DNA of 64,000 bases from Ruegeria pomeroyi (GTDB taxonomy: Bacteria; Pseudomonadota; Alphaproteobacteria; Rhodobacterales; Rhodobacteraceae), in NCBI RefSeq assembly GCF_021405525.1, contig NZ_JAGQAG010000004.1, positions 1-64,000 of the forward strand, given 5' to 3'. The stretch's first letter is position 1. Every line of letters begins with the position of its first letter. Of the stretch, positions 63,104 through 64,000 are shown piece after piece. Below the pieces are notes generated by a model. The model had not been told where the DNA came from and did not search any database. It saw only the letters and a program-made list of their open reading frames with translations. The translations under genes were made by a program, and so were the position numbers.

Positions 63104-63904
63104 TCAGGCGAAATGGACCGAGACCGCGCCGAAGGGGCCGAAATCGGCCTCGATCCGGGCGCCGGGCGGGCATTCGACCGGGCGGATGAAGCTGCCCGAC
63201 AACACGATATGCCCCGGTTCGATGCTTTGCCCGTATTGCGCCATGCGACGGGCCAGCCAGACCACGCTTTCGACCGGGTCGTTCAGAACGCCGGCGCCCA
63301 GCCCGGTCTCCTCGATCTCACCGTTGCGAAAGGTCAGCGCCCCGACCCAGCGCAGGTCGAAGGCATCGGGCGCATGGCGCTGCACCCCCAGCACCACGCC
63401 CGCATTGGCCGCATTGTCGCTGATCGTGTCGCAGACATTGCGCGCGCGCCCCGTGTCGGGATCGACCCGCAGGATGCGGGTGTCGAGGATTTCCAGCGAC
63501 GGGGCGACATAGTCGGTGGCCGCCAGCACATCGTCGCGCGTCACCTCTGCCCCGCCCAGCGGCGCCTTCATCACAAAGGCGATCTCGGCCTCGACACGGG
63601 GTTGGATGAACCGCCCCTTGGGCACCGTGGCGCCATCGTCAAACGCCATGTCGTCAAACAGGATGCCGCTGTCGGGAATGTCGATGTTGAGCGCATATTG
63701 CATCGCTTTCGAGGTCAGCCCGATCTTCCACCCGATCACGTGGCGCCCGGCGGTCTGCTTATGTGCCGCCAACGCCTGTTGGATGGCATAGGCATCGTCC
63801 ATGTCCATGCCCGGATAGGCCAGCGACAACAGCCCGATCTGGCGGCCGGTTTCCTCGGCCTCGATCAGCCGCGCGGCGGCATCGGCGTGCTGTTCGGGCG
63901 TCAT
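63104..63904 (-). CDS. hpaH: 2-oxo-hept-4-ene-1,7-dioate hydratase (HpaH-like)
   Basis: 266 residues. Family of 2-keto-4-pentenoate hydratases: HVIGWKIGLTSKAMQYALNI, IQPRVEAEIAFVMK (metal Glu), YVAPSLEILDTRI and LNDPVESVVWLARRM. The ATGA overlap with a fumarylacetoacetate hydrolase-type upstream gene and the sequence type favour HpaH of the homoprotocatechuate (4-hydroxyphenylacetate) pathway over the MhpD branch. The start is at the overlap. Confidence 0.85.
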   Translation of the reverse strand: MTPEQHADAAARLIEAEETGRQIGLLSLAYPGMDMDDAYAIQQALAAHKQTAGRHVIGWKIGLTSKAMQYALNIDIPDSGILFDDMAFDDGATVPKGRFIQPRVEAEIAFVMKAPLGGAEVTRDDVLAATDYVAPSLEILDTRILRVDPDTGRARNVCDTISDNAANAGVVLGVQRHAPDAFDLRWVGALTFRNGEIEETGLGAGVLNDPVESVVWLARRMAQYGQSIEPGHIVLSGSFIRPVECPPGARIEADFGPFGAVSVHFA

Positions 63905-64000
63905 GCCTCGTCCTCCACCCCGTTGACCAGCGTGCCGACGCCCGTCACCTCGACCTCGACCACGTCGCCGGGTTTCAGGTAGCGCGGCGGGTCGAACCGC
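63901..64000 (-). CDS. C-terminal end of a fumarylacetoacetate hydrolase-family enzyme (HpaG-like), cut by window edge
   Basis: The last 32 codons are visible: RFDPPRYLKPGDVVEVEVTG, then VGTLVNGVEDEA. LKPGDVVEVEVTGVGTLVN is the C-terminal signature of the FAH family. With hpaH directly overlapping downstream (ATGA), it is probably the HpaG/HpcE decarboxylase-isomerase. The rest lies outside the window. Confidence 0.75.
   Translation of the reverse strand, partial: RFDPPRYLKPGDVVEVEVTGVGTLVNGVEDEA

Overview
The window looks like chromosomal DNA from an alphaproteobacterium of the order Rhodobacterales (Roseobacter group). The DNA is visibly GC-rich. metK is preceded by a sequence matching the SAM/SAH riboswitch, a class known from Rhodobacterales. 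A Fur-family gene of the Irr type is divergent from fabA, there is a SqrR/BigR-type ArsR repressor, and several CoA-dependent aromatic pathways are present. The content is reminiscent of Ruegeria, but I cannot prove the genus from sequence alone. No rRNA, tRNA or CRISPR array was seen.

Layout, left part (1-24 kb). A truncated IS1182-like transposase is followed by a MerR regulator and a formylglycine-type sulfatase/phosphonate monoester hydrolase. Next is a minus-strand operon (10827 down to 3272) for 2-aminobenzoate (anthranilate) breakdown through CoA thioesters: 2-aminobenzoyl-CoA monooxygenase/reductase, SDR, MarR repressor, crotonase, acyl-CoA dehydrogenase, aminobenzoate-CoA ligase and a RidA deaminase. 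Divergent from it, across a large palindrome, lie kynB and kynA. Together they would take tryptophan to ring-reduced CoA esters, except that no kynureninase is present. A three-subunit molybdenum hydroxylase with its own MoaD-like protein follows. Then come a GntR/racemase pair divergent from a ThDP enzyme, a PhzF protein, and a TetR-controlled group with three matching operator copies.

Middle (24-45 kb). fadB-like and fadA-like beta-oxidation genes with a divergent AraC regulator; a persulfide-sensor-type ArsR gene next to an enolase-superfamily dehydratase and a zinc alcohol dehydrogenase; an MFS pump; part of a protocatechuate branch (pcaB, pcaD); a dehydratase/hydrolase/dehalogenase operon; an FKBP gene; and fatty-acid genes fabI, fabB and fabA with irr. 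The fabA-fabB junction is split by an unrecognised gene and a strong terminator.

Right part (45-64 kb). Mainly housekeeping: miaB, an OmpA/lipoprotein pair sharing a cysteine motif, phoH-ybeY-corC-lnt, metK, a ClpP-like exported protein, trmB, aroA-cmk. The window ends with a tightly overlapped minus-strand operon (TetR, cytochrome c, Tat-exported lactone oxidase, D-amino-acid PLP enzyme, DUF819 membrane protein) and the start of a homoprotocatechuate (hpa) operon cut by the window edge.

The most interesting unexplained signal is a dispersed element found just downstream of stop codons, always in the sense orientation. It has two small hairpins whose second stem changes sequence but keeps pairing, followed by a conserved tail (TCCCCCGG, AGTATTT, then GCGRAATGAAG). 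Copies lie near 6.5, 16.7 (one on each strand), 44.8 and 55.5 kb.
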